Of a stretch of DNA of 64,000 nt, positions 57,005 to 64,000 are shown piece by piece. Positions within the stretch are counted from its first letter, which is position 1; each line of letters opens with the position of its first letter. The DNA lies in contig NZ_MPNT01000002.1 in assembly GCF_001907675.1 (NCBI RefSeq), positions 124,001 through 188,000 on the forward strand, read 5' to 3'. A program made the translations under genes and the position numbers. The DNA is from Mycobacterium paraffinicum. Its GTDB lineage: Bacteria; Actinomycetota; Actinomycetes; Mycobacteriales; Mycobacteriaceae. A model generated the notes under the pieces. That model was not told where the DNA came from. It was given only the letters and a program-made list of their open reading frames with translations, and did not search any database.

Positions 57005-58402
57005 ATGTCCGACATGAAGGCCAGGATCGGCAGTCACGCGGTGGTGTTGGGGGCGAGCATGGCCGGTTTGCTGGCCGCGCGGTCGCTTGCCGACTTCTTC
57101 GACACGGTGACGGTCGTGGAGCGTGACCCCCTCCCCGACGCCTACACCCCCCGCCGGGGCGTGCCACAGGGGCGGCACCTGCACGCCCTGCTGGCCCGGG
57201 GCGCCCAGGCGATCGAGGGGATGTTCCCCGGCGTCCTCGACGAGATGGTTCTCGACGGCGCGCAGCGCTTCGACGGCCGCGATCTCTCCGAGCTCTACTG
57301 GGACATCGGCGGGCATCTGATGGCGCGGCGCGGCAGCGCCACCGGGCTGACCGCCTACAGCGCGACCCGGCCCTTCCTCGAGGACCACGTCCGCGCGCGG
57401 CTGCGTGGGGTTCCCAACGTCACCCTGCTCGACGAGCACGTCATTCTGGGCCCGGTGTCGACGCCGGACCGCCACCGCGTCACGGGAGTGCGGGTGGTCT
57501 GCGGTCGCACCGACGAGCCCACCACGCTGCCCGCCGACTTGGTCGTCGATGCCACCGGGCGTGCCGCCCGCACCCCGACGTGGCTGGACAACTTGGGCTA
57601 CGAACGCCCGCAAGAGGATCGCGTCGACGTGCAGCTGACCTACGCGAGCCAGGCGCTGCGCATGACGGCGGAGGTGCCGCGGGAGCTTGGCTTCCTCGTC
57701 GGGATCGTGCCGGGCCGGCCGAGGGGTTGCGGCCTGCTGCACTGCGAGAACGACACGTGGCTGTTCACGGTGATGGGGGTGGCCGGCCAGGAGCCCGCGG
57801 CGCTCGACCTCGCGGAGATGTGCGACTTCGTCGCCGACTGCGCACCGGCGCATCTGCTCGCCGCGGTGCGGGCCGCGGAACCCATCGGGGAACCGATACG
57901 ACACCGGATGCCGTGCAGTCGCTGGCGCCGCTACGACAAGCTGGGCCGCTTCCCCGAGGGCCTGCTGGTCATCGGCGACGCGATCTGCAGCTTCAACCCG
58001 ATCTACGGCCAGGGCATGACGGTCGCCGCGCTCGAGGCGTTGGCGCTGCGGCACTGCTTGTCCGCCGGCCCCGACGATTTAGCACGGCGCTTCTTCCGCG
58101 CCGCGGCGGCGCCGATCCGCCAGGCCTGGCAGTTGTCGACGAACCCCGACCTTGCCCTGCCCGAGATCCACGGCACCGCACCGCTGATGGCGCGGCTGTT
58201 CAACAAGTACGTCGATCGGGTGCTCAGCGCGGCCGAAACCGACACCGCCGCGCTGAATCAGTTCATCAGGGTGACCTCGCTGGTCGACCCCGCGACGCGA
58301 CTGTTGCGCCCGAACATGATCTGGCGCGCCGCCCGCGGGCGCCGACCCGGCATGGGCGCCCAGGTCGTGCACGCCGACGCTCTGGTGAACGCGGGGCCCT
58401 GA
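57005..58402 (+). CDS. FAD-dependent monooxygenase-like protein
   Basis: The protein has 465 aa, starting at MSDMKARIGSHAVVLGASMA after GAGAGGCGGAG. The Rossmann loop is LGASMAGLLAARSLAD, the second FAD segment is VIGDAICSFNPIYGQGMT, and DLVVDATGRAA is typical of class A hydroxylases or epoxidase-like proteins. There is no reductase partner. The substrate is unknown. It is divergent from the LuxR-type gene, which could regulate it. Confidence 0.88.
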   Translation: MSDMKARIGSHAVVLGASMAGLLAARSLADFFDTVTVVERDPLPDAYTPRRGVPQGRHLHALLARGAQAIEGMFPGVLDEMVLDGAQRFDGRDLSELYWDIGGHLMARRGSATGLTAYSATRPFLEDHVRARLRGVPNVTLLDEHVILGPVSTPDRHRVTGVRVVCGRTDEPTTLPADLVVDATGRAARTPTWLDNLGYERPQEDRVDVQLTYASQALRMTAEVPRELGFLVGIVPGRPRGCGLLHCENDTWLFTVMGVAGQEPAALDLAEMCDFVADCAPAHLLAAVRAAEPIGEPIRHRMPCSRWRRYDKLGRFPEGLLVIGDAICSFNPIYGQGMTVAALEALALRHCLSAGPDDLARRFFRAAAAPIRQAWQLSTNPDLALPEIHGTAPLMARLFNKYVDRVLSAAETDTAALNQFIRVTSLVDPATRLLRPNMIWRAARGRRPGMGAQVVHADALVNAGP

Positions 58403-58404
58403 CG

Positions 58405-59382
58405 CTAAGCGCGGCGGTAGGCGGGCGGCAGCGGCATCCCGAGTTCGGCCAGCACGCCGCGCAACAACGTCGGATAGTCGGTGATGAGCCCGTCGACCCC
58501 GTCGGCGATCAGTTCGCGCATGGCGGCCGCATCGTCGACGGTCCACGGGATCACCTGCAGCCCAAACGCATGCGCGCGGTCGACATACGGCTTGCCGGTG
58601 ACCAGCTGGTACCTCGGCGAGACGATGTCCGCACCCACCAGGAGCGCACCGATGAGTGGATCGCCGACGGCGGCGGCGTCGATGCCGTTCAGCCATGGCG
58701 AGCCCGGCGCCCAAGTCTCCTCGTCGTACAGGGCCACCAACGGGATTGACGGCTCGGCTCGGCGAACCAACGGCAGGGTCCGCCAGTCGAAGCTCTCGAT
58801 CTCGACCTGGCCGACCTTGCCGGCCGACCGGGCGGCCGCCAGTATCACGTCGACGAATTCTTGGGGCTCGGCCGAAGTGCCGGGGCGGTCGGCCGCCACC
58901 TTCGTCTCGATGTTGTAGCGGACGGCGGCGCGATAGGAATCGGCGAGCGTAAACACCTCCGGCAGGACGGCTATCTTGTTGCCCCGCACCACCTCGGCGT
59001 CGCGAAACTCGGCCAGCCGCCGTCCGCAGTCCAGGGTCCGAATCTGTGCCAGGGTGAGCTCGTGCACCAGCTTTCCGACGTAGGGGTACTGCGGATCCCC
59101 GGCGAAGGCGGGGCCGGTGTCGGCGCACTTCTCGGGGTCGATCGTCGGGTCATGCCACACCAGCGGTTGCCCGTCTCCGGTGATGTTGATGTCGAGTTCG
59201 AGTGTGCTGACGCCCAATTCGAGCGATTTCGCGAAGGCCCGCAACGACTCCTCGGTGGTCTCCCCGCGTCCGCCGCGATGCGCCTGCAGGTCGAACTCCG
59301 GCGCTTGGGCGGCCGCGGCGGGCGACGCCAGGAAAACGACCGCGGCCAGAGCAACAACCAGGCGCTTGGGCCAGCGGCGCAC
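58405..59382 (-). CDS. Secreted glycerophosphodiester phosphodiesterase
   Basis: The protein has 325 aa with a GTG start and signal peptide (LVVALAAVVFLASPAAAAQA). The GDPD motifs are LQAHRGGRGETTEESLRAF, LELDINITGDGQPLVWHDPT, YNIETKV and VDGLITDYP. It hydrolyses glycerophosphodiesters outside the membrane to sn-glycerol-3-phosphate and alcohols. It ends 2 bp from the end of the monooxygenase gene (convergent). Confidence 0.92.
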   Translation of the reverse strand: MRRWPKRLVVALAAVVFLASPAAAAQAPEFDLQAHRGGRGETTEESLRAFAKSLELGVSTLELDINITGDGQPLVWHDPTIDPEKCADTGPAFAGDPQYPYVGKLVHELTLAQIRTLDCGRRLAEFRDAEVVRGNKIAVLPEVFTLADSYRAAVRYNIETKVAADRPGTSAEPQEFVDVILAAARSAGKVGQVEIESFDWRTLPLVRRAEPSIPLVALYDEETWAPGSPWLNGIDAAAVGDPLIGALLVGADIVSPRYQLVTGKPYVDRAHAFGLQVIPWTVDDAAAMRELIADGVDGLITDYPTLLRGVLAELGMPLPPAYRRA

Positions 59383-59387
59383 CGCAG

Positions 59388-60320
59388 TTAAACCCGGCGC
59401 TGCCGGGCGATCTCGGCGAGCACCACCCCGGCGGCCACCGACGCGTTCAGCGATTCGGCGTGCCCGGCCATCGGGATGGACACCACCTCGTCACAGTTCT
59501 GCCGCACCAGCCGCGACAGGCCCTTACCTTCCGAGCCGACGACCACCACCAGCGGGTCGGCGCCGTCCAGGTCGTCGACCACGGTGTCACCGTCGGCATC
59601 GAGGCCGACCACCCGGATCCCGCGGTCGGCCCAATCCTTGAGCGTCCTGTTGAGATTGGTGGCCCGCGCGACCGGGATGCGGGCTGCCGCGCCCGCGCTG
59701 GTGCGCCAGGCCACGGCCGTCACCGACGCCGAACGCCGTTGCGGGATCAGCACACCGTGGCCGCCGAAGGCCGCGACCGACCGCACGATCGCGCCCAGGT
59801 TGCGCGGATCGGATATGTTGTCCAACGCGACCAGCAGCGCGGGCGGGGAGTTGATGGCGGTTGCCAGCAGGTCGTCAGGGTGGGCGTAGTCGTACGGCGG
59901 GACCTGCAACGCGATGCCCTGATGCAGGTGGTTGCTGGTCATCCGGTCCAGGTCGGCACGCGGCACCTCGAGGATCGAGATACCCGAATCCGCAGCGCGG
60001 GCAACGGATTCCGTGACCCGCTCGTCGGCGTCGATGCCCAGCGCCACGTAGAGCGCCGTAGCCGGCACACCGGCGCGCAGGCACTCCAGCACCGGGTTGC
60101 GGCCGAGCACCGTTTCCGTCTCGTCGGTGGGCCGCTTGGCGGGGCGCCGCGGCGGCGATTGAGCGCGCTTGGCGGCGGGATGGTTCGGTCGCAGGTGCGC
60201 CGGGGGGGTGGGCCCGCGCCCCTCGAGCGCGCGCCGGCGCTGACCACCCGAGCCGACGGTGGGCCCCTTCTTGGTGCCCGCCTTGCGTATTGCGCCGCGG
60301 CGGCGCGAATTGCCGGCCAT
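59388..60320 (-). CDS. rlmB: SpoU/TrmH-family 23S rRNA methyltransferase (RlmB-like)
   Basis: The protein has 310 aa, starting directly after the cysS stop. A basic N-terminal tail ([19 protein letters not shown]) precedes the substrate-binding and SPOUT domains: [34 protein letters not shown] and [15 protein letters not shown], forming the knot. It matches Rv3579c. It probably 2'-O-methylates a 23S rRNA guanosine. Confidence 0.9.
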   Translation of the reverse strand: MAGNSRRRGAIRKAGTKKGPTVGSGGQRRRALEGRGPTPPAHLRPNHPAAKRAQSPPRRPAKRPTDETETVLGRNPVLECLRAGVPATALYVALGIDADERVTESVARAADSGISILEVPRADLDRMTSNHLHQGIALQVPPYDYAHPDDLLATAINSPPALLVALDNISDPRNLGAIVRSVAAFGGHGVLIPQRRSASVTAVAWRTSAGAAARIPVARATNLNRTLKDWADRGIRVVGLDADGDTVVDDLDGADPLVVVVGSEGKGLSRLVRQNCDEVVSIPMAGHAESLNASVAAGVVLAEIARQRRV

Positions 60321-61730
60321 CTACTGGGTCTGACCGGCCTGCAGCGACCACTGCGGCCCGTCGGCGGTGTCGGTGACCTCGATGCCGGCGAGCTTCAACC
60401 GGTCCCGGATCTCGTCGGCGAGCGCCCAATTGCGTTGCTCGCGTGCCTTTTCCCGGTTCTCCAGTTCGGACCGCACCAGCACCTCGACGGCCGCGAGCGC
60501 GGCGGACGTCTCGTCACGGGTTTCCCAGCGCTCGTCGAGTGGGTCGCAGCCCAGGATCCCCATCATCGCGCGGATCGACCGGGCGTGTTGCAGGGCGCCC
60601 TCGTGGTCGCCGGAGTCGAGGGCGCGGTTGCCCTCGGCGCGGGCGCGGTGCACCTCGGCCAGCGCGGCCGGGACCGCCAAGTCGTCGTCGAGCGCCTCGG
60701 CGAACCGCGACGTCCACTCGCCCGGCTCTACCGCGCCGACCCGGACGCGGACGCGGTGCAGGAATTCCTCAACTCCCACATAGGCTTTCACCGCATCCTG
60801 CAGGGCGGTGTCGGAGAATTCCAGCATCGAGCGGTAGTGCGCGCTGCCCAGGTAGTAGCGCAGCTCCGCCGGCCGCACACGTTGCAGCAACGCCGGGATG
60901 GCCAGCACGTTGCCCAGCGACTTGCTCATCTTTTCGCCGCCCATGGTGACCCAGCCGTTGTGCAGCCAGTAGCGGGCGAATCCGTCGCCGGCGGCGCGGC
61001 TCTGAGCGATCTCGTTCTCGTGGTGCGGGAAGATCAAGTCCATCCCACCGCAGTGGATGTCGAATTCCGGGCCGAGGTAGGTGCGGGCCATCGCCGAGCA
61101 TTCCAGGTGCCAGCCGGGCCGGCCGGGGCCCCACGGCGACGGCCACGACGGCTCACCGGGCTTCTCGCCCTTCCACAGGGTGAAGTCGCGCTGGTCGCGC
61201 TTTCCCGTCGCCACGCCCTCGCCCTGGTGGACGTCGTCGATGCGGTGCCCGGACAGCGCGCCGTAGTCCGGGTAACTGAGCACGTCGAAGTAGACGTCGC
61301 CGGCCGCCGCGTACGCGTGGCCGGTTTCGATCAGGCGTTCCATTAGCTCGACCATCTGGGTGATGTGGCCGGTGGCGCGCGGTTCGGCGGACGGCGGCAA
61401 GACGTCGAGGGCGTCGTAGGCGGCGCTGAACGCGCGCTCGTAGGTGGCCGCCCACTCCCACCACGGCCGGCCGGCCGCGGCGGCCTTGGCCAGAATCTTG
61501 TCCTCGATGTCGGTGACGTTGCGGATGAACGCGACGTCGCAGCCGCGCGCCATCAGCCATCGGCGCAGGATGTCGAAGGCCACGCCACTGCGGACGTGGC
61601 CGATGTGCGGCAGGCCCTGGACCGTGGCGCCACACAGGTAGATGGAGACGTGGCCCTCGCGCAACGGGACGAAATCCCGCACGGCACCGGCTGCCGTGTC
61701 GTGGAGCCGCAAGGGGGCGCGATCGGTCAC
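60321..61730 (-). CDS. cysS: Cysteinyl-tRNA synthetase
   Basis: The protein has 469 aa with a GTG start. It is a class I synthetase with HIGH-type [11 protein letters not shown] and KMSKS in [11 protein letters not shown]; Zn ligands include Cys in YLCGATVQG, Cys in HLECSAMA and the HHENE segment. It matches Rv3580c and lies in the conserved order rlmB-cysS-ispF-ispD. Confidence 0.97.
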   Translation of the reverse strand: MTDRAPLRLHDTAAGAVRDFVPLREGHVSIYLCGATVQGLPHIGHVRSGVAFDILRRWLMARGCDVAFIRNVTDIEDKILAKAAAAGRPWWEWAATYERAFSAAYDALDVLPPSAEPRATGHITQMVELMERLIETGHAYAAAGDVYFDVLSYPDYGALSGHRIDDVHQGEGVATGKRDQRDFTLWKGEKPGEPSWPSPWGPGRPGWHLECSAMARTYLGPEFDIHCGGMDLIFPHHENEIAQSRAAGDGFARYWLHNGWVTMGGEKMSKSLGNVLAIPALLQRVRPAELRYYLGSAHYRSMLEFSDTALQDAVKAYVGVEEFLHRVRVRVGAVEPGEWTSRFAEALDDDLAVPAALAEVHRARAEGNRALDSGDHEGALQHARSIRAMMGILGCDPLDERWETRDETSAALAAVEVLVRSELENREKAREQRNWALADEIRDRLKLAGIEVTDTADGPQWSLQAGQTQ

Positions 61731-61778
61731 GACGTGCCAGCTTACCTGGTGGTTCCCGGTCGCCCGGCGCTGCGCGCC

Positions 61779-62258
61779 TTACCCGCCGGACACAACCAAC
61801 GCGGTGGCGATGGCGGCGCGGCCCTCACCGCGACCGGTTAGGCCCAGCCCGTCGGTCGTCGTCGCCGAAACCGATACCGGCGCCCCCAGCAGCTCCGAGA
61901 GCACGCGCTGCGCCTCGGCGCGTCGCGGGCCGACCCTGGGCTGGTTGCCGACCAGCTGAACGGCGGCGTTTCCGACGCGAAAGCCGTCCCGCGACACCAA
62001 CTCGACCACGTGGCGCAGCATGTCGGCGCCGCTGACGCCTTTCCAGCGCGGGTCGTCGACCCCGAAGACGGCGCCGATGTCACCCAGCCCGGCGGCCGAC
62101 AACAGGGCGTCACATAGCGCGTGCGCGCCCACGTCGCCGTCGGAGTGACCGGCGCAGCCGTCGGCCTCGGGAAAGAGCAAGCCCACCAACCAGCAGGGCC
62201 GGCCCGGTTCGATCGGGTGCACATCGACGCCCAGGCCGACCCGCGGCAGACCGTTCAC
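61779..62258 (-). CDS. ispF: IspF, 2-C-methyl-D-erythritol 2,4-cyclodiphosphate synthase
   Basis: The protein has 159 aa with a GTG start overlapping the ispD stop by 4 bp. It has the metal site [30 protein letters not shown] and [16 protein letters not shown]. It performs the fifth step of the MEP isoprenoid pathway. Confidence 0.97.
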   Translation of the reverse strand: MNGLPRVGLGVDVHPIEPGRPCWLVGLLFPEADGCAGHSDGDVGAHALCDALLSAAGLGDIGAVFGVDDPRWKGVSGADMLRHVVELVSRDGFRVGNAAVQLVGNQPRVGPRRAEAQRVLSELLGAPVSVSATTTDGLGLTGRGEGRAAIATALVVSGG

Positions 62259-62941
62259 CGGCGCACGATCGCTTCGGCCAGCAACAGGTCGAGCGGAGTG
62301 GTGATCTTGAACGCCAGCGGGTCGCCGTCGACCACCTGGACCTGGCCTCCGACCTGCTCGACGAGCGACGCGTCGTCGGTGAACGCGGCCGTGCCGGCGC
62401 GCTGATACGCGCGCAGCAGCAGCTCCATCGCGAAGCCCTGCGGCGTCTGTACGGCGCGCAGGCCGGCCCGCTCGGGCGTGCCCAGGACCACACCGTTGGC
62501 GTCCACGGCCTTGATGGTGTCATGCAGCGGCAGCGCGGGCACGACGGCCGCGTGCCCGGCCCGCAGGGCGTCCACCACGCGCCCGATCAGCGCGGGGGGC
62601 GTCAGGGCGCGGGCAGCGTCATGCACCAGGACGAACTCGGGGTCGCCGGCGACGGCCGCCAGCGCCAGACTCACCGACGTCGTGCGGTCGGCCCCGCCCG
62701 CGACGACGGTCGCTCGTTCGCCCAGGGATAGCTTGGCTTCGTCGACCAGGGCGGCCGGAACGGCGACCACCACGTGATCGACGACCTCGGAGGCCAGCAG
62801 ACCGCCGACGGCGCGATCCAGCAGGGTGCGCCCGTCGAGCTCACAGAAAGCCTTCGGAATGCCGACGCCCAGTCGTTCTCCCGACCCTGCGGCGGGAACC
62901 ACTGCTACGACCGTGCCCGAGGAGACCGTCCCCGTGACCAC
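62255..62941 (-). CDS. ispD: IspD, 2-C-methyl-D-erythritol 4-phosphate cytidylyltransferase
   Basis: The protein has 228 aa from a GTG ([21 protein letters not shown]); the open frame to 63037 overlaps carD. The nucleotide loop is [18 protein letters not shown], followed by [11 protein letters not shown] and [11 protein letters not shown]. It is the third step of the MEP pathway, 16 bp downstream of carD. Confidence 0.94.
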   Translation of the reverse strand: MVTGTVSSGTVVAVVPAAGSGERLGVGIPKAFCELDGRTLLDRAVGGLLASEVVDHVVVAVPAALVDEAKLSLGERATVVAGGADRTTSVSLALAAVAGDPEFVLVHDAARALTPPALIGRVVDALRAGHAAVVPALPLHDTIKAVDANGVVLGTPERAGLRAVQTPQGFAMELLLRAYQRAGTAAFTDDASLVEQVGGQVQVVDGDPLAFKITTPLDLLLAEAIVRR

Positions 62942-62957
62942 CGAAGCGTCAGGGCCT

Positions 62958-63470
<513 letters not shown>

Positions 63471-63554
63471 TCAATCCTAACACGGCCACCCAATCGCGTG
63501 CGGAGCAACGATGCAGGTCAGGGGCACAACACGCGCAGATTAGGGGTTGACAGG

Positions 63555-63588
63555 GGGAGTAGAACGTGCAGTGATGCACATTACTCCC
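63555..63588. promoter_or_regulatory. Inverted repeat in the carD-lpqE divergent region
   Basis: The arms GGGAGTA (63555-63561) and TACTCCC (63582-63588) enclose an inner TGCA...TGCA pair, and TTGACA lies just before at 63548. The region 63447-63744 is otherwise non-coding. It is a candidate regulator site or hairpin; no known operator is recognised. Confidence 0.45.
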
Positions 63589-63744
63589 GCCTTATTCCGG
63601 CCCGGAAAGCGGCCCCCGAGCGCCCCGACGGGCCTCCCCAGATGGCCTCCCTGGCTGGTCCTAAGCCCCGCGCTACCGCGCGGGAAACCTTCCTACTACT
63701 GTGCATAGTTGCATCCGTCGAACCGGCCCAGCAGGAGGCATTGA

Positions 63745-64000
63745 GTGAACCGCTTCGAGATCGGCCTCCCCCTCCGCGCGCCGGTGCTGACCGTCCGGGC
63801 GGCGCTCGTCGGCCTCATCGCGGTGGTCGCGATGCTCCTCAGCGGCTGCGGGGCCGGCCAGGTCTCGCAGATGGCCGTCCAAGAGCCCGCCATCAACGGC
63901 AACAAGGTGACCATCAACAACGTGGCGCTGCGCGACATCCGCATGCAGGCGTCCCAGACCGGCGCCTTCGTGCAGCCCGGGCAGGCGGTGGACCTCGTGC
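63745..64000 (+). CDS. lpqE: LpqE lipoprotein (3' partial)
   Basis: The CDS has a GTG start at 63745 after AGGAGGCATTGA. The signal peptide ends in the lipobox LLSGC, followed by GAGQVSQMAVQEPAINGN and VTINNVALRDIRMQASQTG, matching Rv3584. It is an exported lipoprotein of unknown function, cut by the window end after about 85 residues. Confidence 0.93.
   Translation, partial: MNRFEIGLPLRAPVLTVRAALVGLIAVVAMLLSGCGAGQVSQMAVQEPAINGNKVTINNVALRDIRMQASQTGAFVQPGQAVDLV

Noticed and set aside
63559..63572. TAGAACGTGCAGTG as a possible KstR box near lpqE
   Set aside because: The left half fits, but the required GTT of the right half is absent; neighbours are not sterol genes.

Overview
The window is high-GC actinobacterial DNA. 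Gene content and order match the cholesterol-catabolic (KstR/KstR2) locus of Mycobacterium tuberculosis from about Rv3540c to Rv3584, interrupted by genes absent from that locus. I infer a slow-growing non-tuberculous Mycobacterium, plausibly near the M. avium complex. Comparisons with M. tuberculosis are from memory of its gene order. The PPE63, PPE64, fdxB and Rv3555c genes expected in the corresponding intervals are not seen.

Layout. (1) 1-2677: the end of a cyclic-nucleotide-binding patatin phospholipase, then an FHA-class III cyclase fusion. (2) 2688-3693: a DUF559 gene between two palindrome pairs. (3) 3713-10942: side-chain degradation (ltp2, chsH1, chsH2, fadE29, fadE28, cyp125, and divergent fadA5), with two KstR operators between cyp125 and fadA5. 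(4) 10950-13417: a small unknown gene, ddn, a frameshifted ddn-like pseudogene and an inserted P450. (5) 13468-18688: two SDRs, then echA20-ipdA-ipdB-ipdC for rings C/D. (6) 18731-20561: a Ddn paralogue and a SatD-family/membrane-protein pair. (7) 20655-30257: fadA6-kstR2, ipdF-fadE30 and fadD3-fadE31-fadE32-fadE33-aspB, with three KstR2-type operators at 15189, 22435 and 24427. (8) 30254-36619: nat, then an insert with a DsbA-like protein, a PknK-like kinase with an external Kelch double propeller, a Ddn paralogue and two small membrane proteins. (9) 36616-42060: hsaA-hsaD-hsaC-hsaB and divergent kshB (rings A/B), then a secreted protein. (10) 42073-43170: a second DUF559 gene between two hairpin repeats. 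(11) 43168-47342: fadE34, kstR and a LacI-type regulator. (12) 47403-50076: a zinc-type ABC importer behind a Zur-like box. (13) 50116-59382: lppH, pxpA, a metallo-beta-lactamase-fold protein, arsB2, a small protein, a LuxR/AAA regulator, an FAD monooxygenase and a phosphodiesterase. (14) 59388-64000: housekeeping rlmB-like, cysS, ispF, ispD, carD and divergent lpqE (cut by the window).

Functionally the core takes a sterol from side-chain hydroxylation (Cyp125) and beta-oxidation (FadE34, FadE28/29, ChsH1/H2, FadA5, Ltp2), through 9-alpha-hydroxylation (KshB) and A/B-ring cleavage (HsaA-D), to C/D-ring breakdown (FadD3, FadE30, IpdF, IpdC, EchA20, IpdAB, FadE31-33, FadA6). KstR controls the first half and KstR2 the second.

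The most interesting non-core signals are: the SatD-like protein, whose motifs resemble a nucleotidyl-cyclase fold and which sits with an integral membrane partner under a leaderless-looking promoter with three ATTATC half-sites; the two DUF559 genes, each framed by its own pair of palindromic repeats, one pair showing a compensatory stem change; the cNMP-binding patatin next to an FHA-cyclase with altered purine-recognition residues; and the Kelch-sensor kinase.
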